Shown: one piece after another, positions 41,801 to 52,645 of the stretch
How the letters are laid out: each line of letters begins with the position of its first letter
Position numbering within the stretch: the first letter of the stretch is position 1
Assembly (NCBI GenBank): GCA_934623575.1
Contig: CAKTVL010000009.1
Span: forward strand, 1-64,000
Length of the DNA stretch: 64,000 bases
Reading direction: 5' to 3'
Source of the DNA: an uncultured Oscillospiraceae bacterium
GTDB taxonomy: Bacteria; Bacillota; Clostridia; Oscillospirales; Oscillospiraceae
The notes under the pieces: generated by a model
What the model was told of the DNA's origin: nothing
Databases searched by the model: none
The model's input: the letters and a program-made list of their open reading frames with translations, nothing else
Program-made: the position numbers and the translations under genes

Positions 41801-42451
41801 ATGGCAACTGATTTTTCCAGAACGCTGAGCCTGCTGCGCCAGGAGAAGGGCATCAGCCAGCGGAAGGCGGCGGCGGCCCTGGGCATCAGCCAGGCGCTGC
41901 TGAGCCACTATGAAAACGGCATACGGGAGCCGGGTCTGGCCTTCGTCAGCCGGGTGTGCGACTTTTACCACGTGTCGGCGGACTTCCTGCTGGGGCGCAC
42001 CGCCAGCCGGGACGGCGCGATGATCGACTCGGAGACGCTGTACGACGGCAGCGCGGAGAAGGGCTCCCTGCGGGGCAGCATCATGGCCACGCTGCAGAAG
42101 AAACTGACGGTGAACACCACGGGGCTGCTGTTCGACCTGCTGGGCCGCACCAACAGCCGGGAGGCCATCACCGCCGCCGGGGACTGCATCGGCGCCACGC
42201 TGTACGACCTGCTGCGGCGGCTGTACCGGCGCAGCGGCGGCAACGAGGACCTGTTCGCCACGGACGCGGTGGATTTTGACGGCGGCGCGGTGGACGCGGC
42301 GCTGCTGCGCAGCCGCGCGGCGTATATGCGGGCGCTGGACGCGGCGGAGACGCTGCCGCCCCTGAACTCCGACGCGCTGACGGCGCTGCCGGGCATCGGA
42401 CAGAGCACGGCGCAGGTCATCCACAACGTGGATGAGCGGACCGGAAAGTGA
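41801..42451 (+). CDS. XRE-family regulator with C-terminal extension
   Basis: This 216-residue protein from ATG 41801 (GGAGAGAGA upstream) has an N-terminal HTH ([34 protein letters not shown]) continuing with [16 protein letters not shown]. The remaining 140 residues form an uncharacterised helical domain shared by similar clostridial regulators. It is immediately upstream of lepA and may be co-transcribed. Confidence 0.85.
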   Translation: MATDFSRTLSLLRQEKGISQRKAAAALGISQALLSHYENGIREPGLAFVSRVCDFYHVSADFLLGRTASRDGAMIDSETLYDGSAEKGSLRGSIMATLQKKLTVNTTGLLFDLLGRTNSREAITAAGDCIGATLYDLLRRLYRRSGGNEDLFATDAVDFDGGAVDAALLRSRAAYMRALDAAETLPPLNSDALTALPGIGQSTAQVIHNVDERTGK

Positions 42452-42479
42452 CTTTACAGCTCCAAAAGGAGGATATTCT

Positions 42480-44288
<1,809 letters not shown>

Positions 44289-44289
44289 T

Positions 44290-44324
44290 AAAAAGGAACC
44301 GCCGGCGGGCGGTTCTTTTTTTGT
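44290..44324 (+). terminator. rho-independent terminator after lepA
   Basis: GGAACCGCC pairs with GGCGGTTC around a short loop, followed by seven T. Confidence 0.88.
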
Positions 44325-44396
44325 TCGCCGGGGAAGCGGATCGTCACGTCGGGTTGCACCCTCCTCACAATGACAGAGACGAGGGAAACTCCCTCC

Positions 44397-44438
44397 GTCA
44401 TGGCCTACGGCCATGACGCCTCCCTCAATGAGGGAGGC
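44397..44438. repeat. REP-like tandem palindromes
   Basis: GTCATGGCC/GGCCATGAC (44397-44417) is followed at once by GCCTCCCTC/GAGGGAGGC (44418-44438), then a GCGCGC-rich palindrome. The surrounding 44325-44590 has no gene and looks like dispersed intergenic repeat DNA. Confidence 0.6.
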
Positions 44439-44592
44439 GAGGCGCGCTTTGCGCGCGCGACACCTCATCAGTCCCGTCTCCCCTCAATGGGCGGGGACTG
44501 TCATTTTGCTCCAAAGGGACGGGGGTCGGGGATGGGATTGTAAATATATTCAACAAATTCACATATACAGCGAATAAATATGCAAAAAAGCC

Positions 44593-44621
44593 TTGACTTT
44601 CCGGCAGGGCGGTGGTAAATT
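44593..44621 (+). promoter_or_regulatory. promoter of the amino acid ABC transporter operon
   Basis: TTGACT (44593-44598) and TAAATT (44616-44621) with a 17-bp spacer. Transcription from here gives a leader of about 210 nt before the binding-protein gene. Confidence 0.7.
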
Positions 44622-44693
44622 ATGCAACATCAACGAGAGAGATAACGCCGGGGACACCCCGGCGGATCACACCGGAAAGGCGGTACGACCTCT

Positions 44694-44774
44694 ATGAATA
44701 CCACTGTGAATACAAAGAAAGGAGCGCCTGTGCTGCTGCGACGACGATACAGCGTCCGACGCCGTGCCGCGTGA
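44694..44774 (+). CDS. putative arginine-rich leader peptide
   Basis: A 26-codon frame in the leader of the amino acid transporter operon contains six Arg codons in two triplets (RRRYSVRRR), four of them CGA, a codon rarely used in surrounding genes. Before it lies a GCCGGGG/CCCCGGC hairpin, and after it an AT-rich GAATATT/AATATTC pairing near the transporter ribosome site. This is what an arginine-sensing leader would look like. The ribosome site of the peptide is weak (AAAGGCGG is rather far upstream), so translation is unproven. Confidence 0.45.
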   Translation: MNTTVNTKKGAPVLLRRRYSVRRRAA

Positions 44775-44841
44775 CCTCTCCTGAATATTATACATACTAT
44801 ACACGAATAAATATTCACGATATACGAAAGGATATACGACC

Positions 44842-45729
44842 ATGAAAAAGCTTATCTGCCTGCTTCTGGCATTGATGATGACCCTGAGCCTGGCGGCCTG
44901 CGGCAGCAAGGCCGACACCACTACCGACGACAAGACCAACGACGCCTCCGCCGCCGAGCCGGCCAACGCGCTGGAAAAGATCAAGGCCGACGGCGTGCTC
45001 ACCGTGGCCCTGAGCCCGGACTTCTCCCCCATGGAGTTTGTGGACTCCTCCAAGACCGGCCAGGATCAGTATGTGGGCTTTGACGTGACGCTGGCCAAGT
45101 ACATCGCCGAGAACCTGGGCGTGGAGCTGCAGATCGAGGCCATGGGCTTCGACGCCAGCCAGACCGCCGTGTATACCGGCAGCGTGCCCATGAGCATCTC
45201 CGGCTACTCCTGGACCGAGGAGAGAGCCGCCAACTATGAGCTCAGCGATTACTACTACGCCGGCGAGAACGAGACGAGACAGGCCCTGCTGGTGAAGAAG
45301 GAGAACGCGGACAAGTACGCCTCCCCCGAGGATCTGGCCGGCAAGGATGTGGGCGCGCAGAACGCTTCGCTGCAGATGCAGCTGGTCACCGAGCAGATGT
45401 CCGACGCCAACCCCGTGGCCATCGGCGACATCACCGTGGGCGTGATGGAGCTGAAGAGCGGCAACATCGAGGCGCTGGCCGTGGCCTACGGCAACGCGGA
45501 GATGATCGTGGACGCCAACCCCGACCTGGTGATCTGCACCTGGGAGTTCGACGTGAAGGCCGAGTACTCCGCCAACGTGATCATGATGCAGAAGGGCGAG
45601 ACGGAGCTGCTGGACGCGGTGAACGCCATCCTGGCCCAGGCCAAGGAGGCCAACCTGTATGACGGCTGGTACAAAGACGCCGTGGAGCTGGGCAAGAGCG
45701 AGAACGCCAAGGAGCTGACCCTGGGCTGA
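44842..45729 (+). CDS. polar amino acid ABC transporter, substrate-binding lipoprotein
   Basis: This 295-residue lipoprotein has a signal peptide with lipobox LAAC (Cys20) and a linker rich in Thr/Asp. The SBP_bac_3 fold follows: GVLTVALSPDFSPMEFV, YVGFDVTLAKYIAENLGVE and SISGYSWTEERAANYELSDYYY. It captures an amino acid outside the membrane. The arginine-rich leader suggests arginine or another basic amino acid. GAAAGGAT precedes the ATG. Confidence 0.92.
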   Translation: MKKLICLLLALMMTLSLAACGSKADTTTDDKTNDASAAEPANALEKIKADGVLTVALSPDFSPMEFVDSSKTGQDQYVGFDVTLAKYIAENLGVELQIEAMGFDASQTAVYTGSVPMSISGYSWTEERAANYELSDYYYAGENETRQALLVKKENADKYASPEDLAGKDVGAQNASLQMQLVTEQMSDANPVAIGDITVGVMELKSGNIEALAVAYGNAEMIVDANPDLVICTWEFDVKAEYSANVIMMQKGETELLDAVNAILAQAKEANLYDGWYKDAVELGKSENAKELTLG

Positions 45730-45794
45730 TAGGAACACCACCGGCGGCGGGTACGGGCACCGTATCCGCCGCCGTCTGAAATGAGGAAACCACC

Positions 45795-46526
45795 ATGAAA
45801 TTCATCGACTTTGAAAAGCTGGCCGCGCTGTTCCTGAAATACTGGGACAAGTTTCTCATCGACGGCGTGGAGTACACCCTGGCACTGGCCGCTATCACCG
45901 TGGCCTTCGGCACGGTGTTCGCCTCGGTGCTGGCGCTGATGAAGATGTCCAAAATACCGCCCCTGCGGTGGCTGTCCACCATCTATATCGAGATCATCCG
46001 CGGTACGCCCATGCTGCTGCAGCTGTATTTCTTCTATTTCGGCCTGCCCATCCTGATCCCGGCGCTGACCAAGCAGAAATTCCTGTGCATCGCCATCGCG
46101 CTGGTGTGCAACAGCGCCGCCTATGTCTCCGAGGTCATCCGCTCCGGCATACAGGCCGTGGACCCGGGCCAGAAGGAGGCCGCGCTGAGTCTGGGCTTCT
46201 CCGAGAGCAAGGCCATGTGGTTCGTGGTGGTGCCCCAGGCGGTGAAGAACATCCTGCCGGCACTGGGCAACGAGTTCATTATGATCGTCAAGGACACGTC
46301 CCTGGGCTCCACCTTCTTCATCGGCGACCTGATGACCCAGTATCTGGTGGTCAAGGGCGCGACATACCTGCCCATCGAGCCGCTGGTCATCGTGGGCGTT
46401 ATCTACTTCCTGATGACCTTCATCCTCAGCAAGGTGTTCGGGCACTTCGAGAAGAAGCTGCAGCGCGCCGACCGGCACAGCGGCAATGAGCACAGGCACA
46501 AGCAGCAGAGAGAGGCGGTGATCTGA
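45795..46526 (+). CDS. polar amino acid ABC transporter permease
   Basis: This 243-residue HisM-type permease has five helices, [18 protein letters not shown] near the N-terminal core and the EAA-type loop [28 protein letters not shown] that contacts the ATPase. It ends in a basic His/Arg-rich tail and overlaps the ATPase gene by one base. Confidence 0.93.
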   Translation: MKFIDFEKLAALFLKYWDKFLIDGVEYTLALAAITVAFGTVFASVLALMKMSKIPPLRWLSTIYIEIIRGTPMLLQLYFFYFGLPILIPALTKQKFLCIAIALVCNSAAYVSEVIRSGIQAVDPGQKEAALSLGFSESKAMWFVVVPQAVKNILPALGNEFIMIVKDTSLGSTFFIGDLMTQYLVVKGATYLPIEPLVIVGVIYFLMTFILSKVFGHFEKKLQRADRHSGNEHRHKQQREAVI

Positions 46527-47266
46527 TGGCGGAGAAGCTCATTCAGGTCCGGGACCTGAAGAAATACTACAACGGCGGGGATGTCAAAGCGCTGGACGGC
46601 GTCACCGTGGACGTGTACAAGGGCGACGTGATCGCCGTGATCGGGCCCTCCGGCGGCGGCAAGAGCACGTTTCTGCGGAGCCTGAACCTGCTGGAGGTCC
46701 CCACCTCCGGGTCCATCATCTTCGACGGGGTGGACATCACCGGCAAGAGGGTGGACCTGCCCCTCCACCGGCAGAAAATGGGCATGGTGTTCCAGCACTT
46801 CAACCTGTTCCCCAACAAGACCGTGCTGGATAACCTGACCATGGCGCCGGTCAAGATCAAGAAGCTGCCCAGGGCGGAGGCCGAGGCCAAGGCCATGGCG
46901 CTGCTGCAGCGGGTGGGGCTGGCCGACCGGGCCAACGACTATCCCGCCCAGCTGTCCGGCGGACAGAAGCAGCGCGTGGCCATCGTCCGGGCGCTGGCCA
47001 TGGAGCCGGAGGTCATGCTGTTTGATGAGCCCACCAGCGCCCTGGACCCGGAGATGGTGGGCGAGGTGCTGGAGGTCATGAAGGAGCTGGCCCAGAGCGG
47101 CATGACCATGGTGGTGGTCACCCACGAGATGGCCTTCGCCCGGCAGGTGGGCAGCCGCGTGTTGTTCATGGACGCCGGCAGGATCGCCGAGCAGGGCACG
47201 CCGGAGGACATCTTTGACCATCCCCAGAGCGCCCGGCTGCAGGACTTTCTGGAGAAAGTCCTCTGA
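46526..47266 (+). CDS. polar amino acid ABC transporter ATP-binding protein
   Basis: This 246-residue GlnQ-type ATPase has Walker [10 protein letters not shown], the Q-loop in [10 protein letters not shown], the LSGGQKQRV signature, Walker [15 protein letters not shown] and the switch His in VVVTHEM. It completes the three-gene importer. Confidence 0.95.
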   Translation: MAEKLIQVRDLKKYYNGGDVKALDGVTVDVYKGDVIAVIGPSGGGKSTFLRSLNLLEVPTSGSIIFDGVDITGKRVDLPLHRQKMGMVFQHFNLFPNKTVLDNLTMAPVKIKKLPRAEAEAKAMALLQRVGLADRANDYPAQLSGGQKQRVAIVRALAMEPEVMLFDEPTSALDPEMVGEVLEVMKELAQSGMTMVVVTHEMAFARQVGSRVLFMDAGRIAEQGTPEDIFDHPQSARLQDFLEKVL

Positions 47267-47362
47267 TACCGCTATTCTGATATTGTTATTCTACTTCCTT
47301 TTAAATGGTCCCCGTTCCCATGGCGGGACGGGGACCGGGATCATGCAGACAGGAGAATGTAT

Positions 47363-48799
47363 ATGAACACTGAAAAGCAGGCGGCGCTGGCCGCCATCGA
47401 GGAAAAAGAGACGCTGGTGGCCCAGGTGGCGGACGCCGTGTGGGACTACGCCGAGCTGTCCATGCAGGAGGTCAAGTCCGCCGCGCTGTTCTGCGACGTG
47501 CTGGAAAAGGAGGGCTTCGCCGTAGAGAAGGGCATCTGCCACATCCCCACCGCTTTTTCCGCCAGCTTTGGCCAGGGCAAGCCAGTGATCGGCATCCTGG
47601 CGGAGTATGACGCGCTGTCCGGCCTGAGCCAGGAGGCGGGCAGCACGGAGTATCACGAGCTGGTCAAGGGCGGCAGCGGCCACGGCTGCGGCCACAACCT
47701 GCTGGGCGCCGGCGCGCTGGCCGCCGCCCTGGGCGTGAAGCACTATCTGGAGACCACCGGCAAGCCCGGCACGGTGATCCTGTACGGCTGTCCCGGCGAG
47801 GAGGGCGTGGCCTCCAAGGCGTATATGGCCCGGGAGGGCCTGTGGTACGGCCTGGACGCGGCGCTGACCTGGCATCCCGGCGACTGCAACGAGGTGGCCA
47901 CCGGCTCCAGCAATTCCTGCATCCAGATGGTCTACACCTTCCACGGCCTGGCCTCCCAGGCGGCCACGGCTCCGGAGCGGGGCCGCAGCGCGCTGGACGC
48001 CGTGGAGCTGATGAACGTGGGCGTGCAGTTCCTGCGGGAGCATGTCCCCCAGGACGCCCGGATACACTACTCCATCCTGGACGCCGGCGGCGTCAGCCCC
48101 AACGTGGTGCAGCACCAGGCCAGCGTGCTGTATATGATGCGCTCCAACTTTGTCAAGGACTGTATGGCCCTGCACCAGCGGGTGGACAACATCGCCAAGG
48201 GCGCGGCCCTGATGACCGACACCACCATCGAGCGCCACTTTGTGGACGGCCTGTCCGACACCGTGTGTAACCACGTGCTGGAAAAGGTGCTGTACGACAA
48301 CTACGCGGCGCTGGGCGTGCCGGAGTGCACCCCGGAGGAGCATGAATTCATGGAGAAGCTGTCCGGCACCTACACCGGCAGCGACGTCCCCAGCGGCGTG
48401 GGCGCCGCCAGCGACCCGGCCTTCGCCCAGCAGGTCAAGGCCATGCAGAAGAGCCATTTCAACGATTTTCTGATGCCCCTGTACCAGGGCCCGGCCTTCA
48501 ACGCCGGCTCCACGGACGTGGGCGACGTCAGCTATCAGTGCCCCACGGCCCAGATCCATGTGGCGGTGTGGCCCAACAACGTGCCCTGCCACAGCTGGCA
48601 GGTGGTGTCCTGCAACAAGGCGCCCCTGGCCCACAAGGCCACCCTCCACGCCGGCAAGGTGATGTGCGCTGCCGCCATCGACCTGCTGGAGCAGCCGGAG
48701 CTGCTGGTCCAGGCCAAGGCGGAGTTCCAGCAGCGCACGGCGGGCGGGTATACCTGCCCCATCCCGGCGGACGCCGTGGCCGCGCCCCTGGAGCTGTAA
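47363..48799 (+). CDS. M20-family amidohydrolase, AbgB-like
   Basis: This 478-residue zinc amidohydrolase of the M20D type, close to p-aminobenzoyl-glutamate hydrolase subunit B, has IGILAEYDALSGLSQEAGS, the metal-binding GHGCGHNLLG, CPGEEG and ALTWHPGD. ATG 47363 has AGGAGA at good spacing. Placement after the amino acid importer suggests use of the imported peptide-like compound. A hairpin at 47308-47338 lies in the gap. Confidence 0.85.
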   Translation: MNTEKQAALAAIEEKETLVAQVADAVWDYAELSMQEVKSAALFCDVLEKEGFAVEKGICHIPTAFSASFGQGKPVIGILAEYDALSGLSQEAGSTEYHELVKGGSGHGCGHNLLGAGALAAALGVKHYLETTGKPGTVILYGCPGEEGVASKAYMAREGLWYGLDAALTWHPGDCNEVATGSSNSCIQMVYTFHGLASQAATAPERGRSALDAVELMNVGVQFLREHVPQDARIHYSILDAGGVSPNVVQHQASVLYMMRSNFVKDCMALHQRVDNIAKGAALMTDTTIERHFVDGLSDTVCNHVLEKVLYDNYAALGVPECTPEEHEFMEKLSGTYTGSDVPSGVGAASDPAFAQQVKAMQKSHFNDFLMPLYQGPAFNAGSTDVGDVSYQCPTAQIHVAVWPNNVPCHSWQVVSCNKAPLAHKATLHAGKVMCAAAIDLLEQPELLVQAKAEFQQRTAGGYTCPIPADAVAAPLEL

Positions 48800-48811
48800 G
48801 CGCGAAAAGAG

Positions 48812-48848
48812 AAATATCCCCTGACCCACGGGTCAGGGGATATTTTCC
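48812..48848. terminator. bidirectional terminator
   Basis: AAATATCCCCTGACCC pairs with GGTCAGGGGATATTT around a short loop between convergent genes. Confidence 0.88.
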
Positions 48849-48851
48849 TGC

Positions 48852-49076
48852 TTACAGGTGCAGCTCCTTCAGGCGCTTGAAGCTGCGGCTGGCCAGCAGC
48901 AGGCCCAGCAGCGCCGCTATCAGGGACAGCGCGCCCAGCGCCCAGGTCAGCGTGTCCGTCACGCCCCGGCTGCACAGCCAGGAGAACAGCCGGTACGCGC
49001 CCATCACCAGCAGGATGCCCGCCAGCAGCAGCGCCACCAGCACCGTGGAATTTTCGCAGTTGTCTATCTTCTTCAT
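48852..49076 (-). CDS. 74-residue two-helix membrane protein
   Basis: A small membrane protein with helices at about 11-31 and 45-61, a Cys in the loop between them and a basic C-terminal tail (RSFKRLKELHL). GGAGGGACC precedes the ATG on the minus strand. No family is recognised. The 49077-49202 gap behind it shows nothing of note. Confidence 0.65.
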   Translation of the reverse strand: MKKIDNCENSTVLVALLLAGILLVMGAYRLFSWLCSRGVTDTLTWALGALSLIAALLGLLLASRSFKRLKELHL

Positions 49077-49202
49077 GGTCCCTCCGGGGGCGCGAAACGC
49101 GCCGGTAGTACGCCTGTCACAGCATTTCCGCCCCGGCGTCAGGGCGGCGGTCGATAACGGCGGGGCCGCTCAGGGCCTCTGCCCTGCCGCCTGTTCGGCG
49201 CA

Positions 49203-50318
49203 TCAGACGTTGAAGCGGAAATAGATCATGTCGCCGTCCTTGACGACGTAGTCCTTGCCCTCGCTGCGCAGCAGGCCCTTCTCCTTGGCGGCGGCCACGC
49301 TGCCGCCGCAGGCCATCATCTCGTCGAAGTTGATGGTCTCGGCCCGGATGAAGCCCCGCTCGATGTCGGAGTGGATCTTTCCGGCGGCCTGGGGTGCCTT
49401 GGTGCCCTTCTTGATGGTCCAGGCCCGGCACTCGTCCTTGCCGTAGGTCAGGAAGGAGATCAGGCCCAGCAGGTCGTAGCTGCACTGGATCAGCCGGTCC
49501 AGACCGGACTTCTCGATGCCCAGGTCCGCCAGGAACATGGCCCGCTCCTCCGGGTCGTCCAGCTCGGCAATGTCCTGCTCCAGCTTGGCGCAGATGGGCA
49601 GCACCTGGGCACCCTCCTTCTCCGCCAGCTCCCGCACGGACCGGAAATAGCCGTTGCTCTCGTAGTTGGCGAAGCCATCCTCGTCCATGTTGGCGGCGTA
49701 GATGATGGGCTTCAGGCTCAGCAAATCGGCGGTCTCGATGATGGCCCGGTCGTCCTTGTCGCACTCGAAGGTACGGGCGGACTTGCCGGCGTCCAGATGG
49801 GCGGACAGCGCCTTGAACACCTCGGCCTCGTGGAGGAACTTCTTGTCGCCCTTGGCGGCCTTGGCGGCCTTCTCCACCCGGCGGTTGACCATCTCCAGGT
49901 CGGCCATGATCAGCTCCAGGTCGATGGTGCCGATGTCGCCCAGGGGGTCCACGGGGACGTTCTGGCTGGCGTCGGCCACCACGTGCATGATGTTCTCGTC
50001 GTCAAAGCAGCGCACCACGTGGACGATAGCGTCCGTGCGGCGGATGTTCTCCAGGAACTTATTGCCCAGGCCCGCGCCCTGACTGGCGCCCTTCACCAGC
50101 CCGGCGATGTCCACGAATTCGATGACCGCCGGCGTCTTTTTGTCGGGCTGGTACATCTCCGCCAGCTTGTCCAGCCGCGCGTCGGGCACCGCCACCACGC
50201 CCACGTTGGGCTCGATGGTGCAGAAGGGGTAGTTGGCGCTCTCCGCCCCGGCGTTGGTGATGGCGTTGAACAGGGTGCTCTTGCCCACGTTGGGCAGTCC
50301 CACGATACCAAGTTTCAT
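49203..50318 (-). CDS. ychF: ribosome-binding ATPase YchF
   Basis: This 371-residue OBG-family P-loop protein prefers ATP. It has [49 protein letters not shown], and the NMDE motif in place of the GTPase NKxD, which explains the ATP preference. The C-terminal TGS-like DUF933 domain ends with [27 protein letters not shown] precedes the ATG. Confidence 0.97.
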   Translation of the reverse strand: MKLGIVGLPNVGKSTLFNAITNAGAESANYPFCTIEPNVGVVAVPDARLDKLAEMYQPDKKTPAVIEFVDIAGLVKGASQGAGLGNKFLENIRRTDAIVHVVRCFDDENIMHVVADASQNVPVDPLGDIGTIDLELIMADLEMVNRRVEKAAKAAKGDKKFLHEAEVFKALSAHLDAGKSARTFECDKDDRAIIETADLLSLKPIIYAANMDEDGFANYESNGYFRSVRELAEKEGAQVLPICAKLEQDIAELDDPEERAMFLADLGIEKSGLDRLIQCSYDLLGLISFLTYGKDECRAWTIKKGTKAPQAAGKIHSDIERGFIRAETINFDEMMACGGSVAAAKEKGLLRSEGKDYVVKDGDMIYFRFNV

Positions 50319-50492
50319 ATATCTTCACATCTCCTTAAAAAATCCTGTATGATCAAGGGCTTCGGCGTTTAGTGGCCTGCGGCGGCCGGAAAACCCGCTG
50401 TAACAGAACGATTATAGCAGATAGCCGCCCATCCCTCAACCTATTTTTGCAAATTTGCGTCCCTGCGGGCAGAAGCTGGCGGACTTCCGCAG

Positions 50493-50529
50493 CAAAGGAA
50501 CACCATCGATCCTGATGGTGTTCCTTTTT
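50493..50529. terminator. bidirectional terminator
   Basis: AAAGGAACACCATC pairs with GATGGTGTTCCTTT around six bases, with T-rich flanks. It is part of the chromosomal left flank of the tRNA-Cys island. Confidence 0.85.
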
Positions 50530-50577
50530 CTGCGCCGAGGGCGCCATTTGCCCGCCTGCCCGCCGCCAGCCAAAACA

Positions 50578-50613
50578 CAAAAAACCTCGCGGCCATTGGC
50601 CGCGAGGTTTTTT
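50578..50613. terminator. terminator adjacent to island left end
   Basis: AAAAAACCTCGCGGCC pairs with GGCCGCGAGGTTTTTT around ATT, directly next to the left attachment repeat. Confidence 0.92.
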
Positions 50614-50614
50614 C

Positions 50615-50637
50615 TGGAGGTGACACCCGGATTTGAA
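50615..50637. repeat. left attachment repeat of tRNA-Cys island
   Basis: A 23-bp copy of the 3' end of tRNA-Cys (beginning TGGAGGTGACACCCGG), identical to 60249-60271. Beyond it the sequence diverges from the tRNA, so it is a remnant, not a gene. Confidence 0.88.
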
Positions 50638-50754
50638 TCGCCGCAGGGCAATTTTGCGTCGTGTTGGCCGATGCCCGGAAGTGTTGGAAATACAGGGCTT
50701 GCAGGAAATCATGCTGTTAAATGCTGCCAAGTTGTATTATCGGATTTTGAAGCC

Positions 50755-50777
50755 ATAAGGCTAAAAATAAGGCTAAA
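50755..50777. repeat. paired ATAAGGCTAAA arm-type repeats, left
   Basis: ATAAGGCTAAA occurs at 50755-50765 and again at 50767-50777, a 12-bp period. The same 23-bp double repeat is found at 60170-60192 near the other end in the same orientation. These are probable integrase arm-binding sites. Confidence 0.75.
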
Positions 50778-50879
50778 TTTAGTGGCCGTGCGGAATGTAC
50801 TACCGAAGTAGGAAAGTCTGCAATTACAACCTGCGTATTCACAGAACAAGTATAGGTCTCCCTGCCGTCGCAGAAAAGG

Positions 50880-51554
50880 CTATACTTCAAACGTATTTGT
50901 GTCCCGGATGAGACGGCATTCCTCTTTTGTGATCAATACCTTCTCTATCAATTGTGAAGTTCCGCGCAGCTTTATTTTGCTGCAAAGGCATTTGAACGCG
51001 ATATTCTTGTAGTCACTATTGTGCGTCACTGCTAACCCAATCTTGTAGTTCGGCTCTGCCGATAGGGTCGGTATACTGACCGTAAACAGCTCATGGGGCT
51101 GCGCCGTATTGCGCAGAGCGCATGTGAAGCTGTGGTCAGTACCGTATGTACGCCCATAATACAGGGATTGGCAGTCGTACAAATTGTTCTGGTCGCGGAT
51201 GTTGCGGAAAAGGATCGCCGAAGAAGTCTGACGGGAGTACTCTATCACTCCGGCACACAGCTTGCGCCTTGCGCCGTCATACCAGTACAGCCAAAGATGT
51301 TCCAGATCGCAGTCCGGTGTAAGACCACAGAGCTTTCCGACATGCTTGAGAAGCATTCCCATATCGATATGCAGAACGCCGCAGTAATCGGCCAGCACAT
51401 CGAGGGGGATCGCCGCTGTACCGGTCTCATATTTTGAGATGGTCGTGATGCCCTTGTGGATCTTCGAGGAGATCGCATCCAACGTCAGCTGCTCTGCGCT
51501 GCGTCTCGCGCGGAGAATGCTGCCTATGCGCAGATAAAAAACGGATCTATTCAT
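50880..51554 (-). CDS. XRE-type regulator, related to its upstream neighbour
   Basis: This 224-residue protein has an N-terminal HTH (RIGSILRARRSAEQLTLDAISSKIHKGITTISKYETGTAAIPLDVLADYCGVL) and a long C-terminal domain without a recognised fold. The next gene upstream encodes a protein of the same layout (HTH ending in ISKYETG plus a similar C-terminal half), so the pair arose by duplication. They probably control the transporter and amidohydrolase genes on the opposite strand. Confidence 0.78.
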   Translation of the reverse strand: MNRSVFYLRIGSILRARRSAEQLTLDAISSKIHKGITTISKYETGTAAIPLDVLADYCGVLHIDMGMLLKHVGKLCGLTPDCDLEHLWLYWYDGARRKLCAGVIEYSRQTSSAILFRNIRDQNNLYDCQSLYYGRTYGTDHSFTCALRNTAQPHELFTVSIPTLSAEPNYKIGLAVTHNSDYKNIAFKCLCSKIKLRGTSQLIEKVLITKEECRLIRDTNTFEV

Positions 51555-51557
51555 AGC

Positions 51558-52250
51558 TCAATTTATAATAAAGGCATTGGCGGAGCGGGCGAGAGAGCAG
51601 TCGTCCGCGCTCAGCTTCAATATATCTGTCAGAAAGTCCTCGTCGCCGATGGGAGTCGGCGATGCGACAGCTTTTAGGGCAACATTTTGGTAGGAAAAGG
51701 TAATGCCGCTGATAATGCCCTTCATATACCGATGACCATTCCCACAGCAAGCCATCGCCTGAAAGCTCATCAGCGAAAAGTCAAAAGGAGCGGCGCAGTT
51801 TTGCAGGCAGAAATCCATGCTGTAGCTATTCGCGCTCATGCTTCCGGTGTATACAAAATCTGAACCGGCAGGCGGTTCTGCAGGATGATAGTACAGATAC
51901 AGGCTTGCAGCACCCGAAGCATCGTCCCATTTCAGCAGGCTCGTCTTCAGCTCATGCTCACGGCCGCGGCACCAGTAGACCCAAAGCATGTTCTCCTGCC
52001 CCGAAACCGTGGTGCTGCTATCCACGGCACCGCTGTGGATGGCAGCCGTGGGGGAAAATCCGATGCCGTACAGTCCGCAAAGCTGCATGAATATATCGCA
52101 GGGGACAGGAATGTCCCCTGTTTCGTATTTGGAAATCGTCGGAATGGTCTTTCCTACAAGAGCCGCCGCAGCAGCCATATTCAGCCCACACTCGATCCGG
52201 GCGGAACGGAGCCGCTTTCCTAATTCAACATAGTAGCTTTCTCTACTCAT
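51558..52250 (-). CDS. XRE-type regulator, first of a paralogous pair
   Basis: This 230-residue protein has an N-terminal HTH (LGKRLRSARIECGLNMAAAAALVGKTIPTISKYETGDIPVPCDIFMQLCGLYGIG) followed by a domain of about 150 residues shared in pattern with the downstream gene (MLWVYW-like and NS-rich segments). It lies three bases before that gene and is divergent from the MFS gene about 400 bp away. The C-terminal half could sense a ligand, possibly the imported compound. Confidence 0.78.
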   Translation of the reverse strand: MSRESYYVELGKRLRSARIECGLNMAAAAALVGKTIPTISKYETGDIPVPCDIFMQLCGLYGIGFSPTAAIHSGAVDSSTTVSGQENMLWVYWCRGREHELKTSLLKWDDASGAASLYLYYHPAEPPAGSDFVYTGSMSANSYSMDFCLQNCAAPFDFSLMSFQAMACCGNGHRYMKGIISGITFSYQNVALKAVASPTPIGDEDFLTDILKLSADDCSLARSANAFIIN

Positions 52251-52279
52251 ACGCTCACCTATCGGCTTTATTCAAACTT

Positions 52280-52308
52280 ATTATAGCTCATTTTCCCAGA
52301 AAACGCAA
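52280..52308 (-). promoter_or_regulatory. promoter of the XRE gene pair
   Basis: On the minus strand TTGCGT (52303-52308) and TATAAT (52280-52285) with a 17-bp spacer, about 30 bp before the 52250 start. Confidence 0.7.
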
Positions 52309-52645
52309 GCATTTGCGCTCATACGGATACGGGGTCATACACCGGAAAAAGTATTTTTCCCCTTACGCGGCATTCCGCTGTTGTGAAGGCCTCACTTTTT
52401 CGTATTATGCAAAAAGCTACTGATTTCAGAGAATTTTCTTTGAACCACCCCTGTCCAAAGAAGGAGAACGCCGCAATTTTTGCCAAAAACGAAAAAAGAA
52501 AAAGCCGCTTTTTTCGCAGCAAAAAAGCGGTGATATTTTTACAGATTTACGCCGTTTTGATAGGATAAATTCGGTCAAAGTCTACATGGCAGATGTGCTC
52601 CGGCCTGCAGGCTTTGGCAGAATAAGAGATTAGGAGAAACAAGAG
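52309..52645. other. AT-rich divergent intergenic region
   Basis: There is no convincing gene. A hairpin with AT core (CCGCTTTTTT/AAAAAAGCGG, 52505-52530) lies mid-way and a purine-rich ribosome site precedes the MFS gene. It probably holds the control sites for both divergent units. Confidence 0.4.

Noticed and set aside
47308-47338. Terminator after the ABC transporter ATPase gene
   Set aside because: The stem (GTCCCCG/CGGGGAC) is real but no T-run follows on the plus strand, so it was left as a leader hairpin of the next gene.
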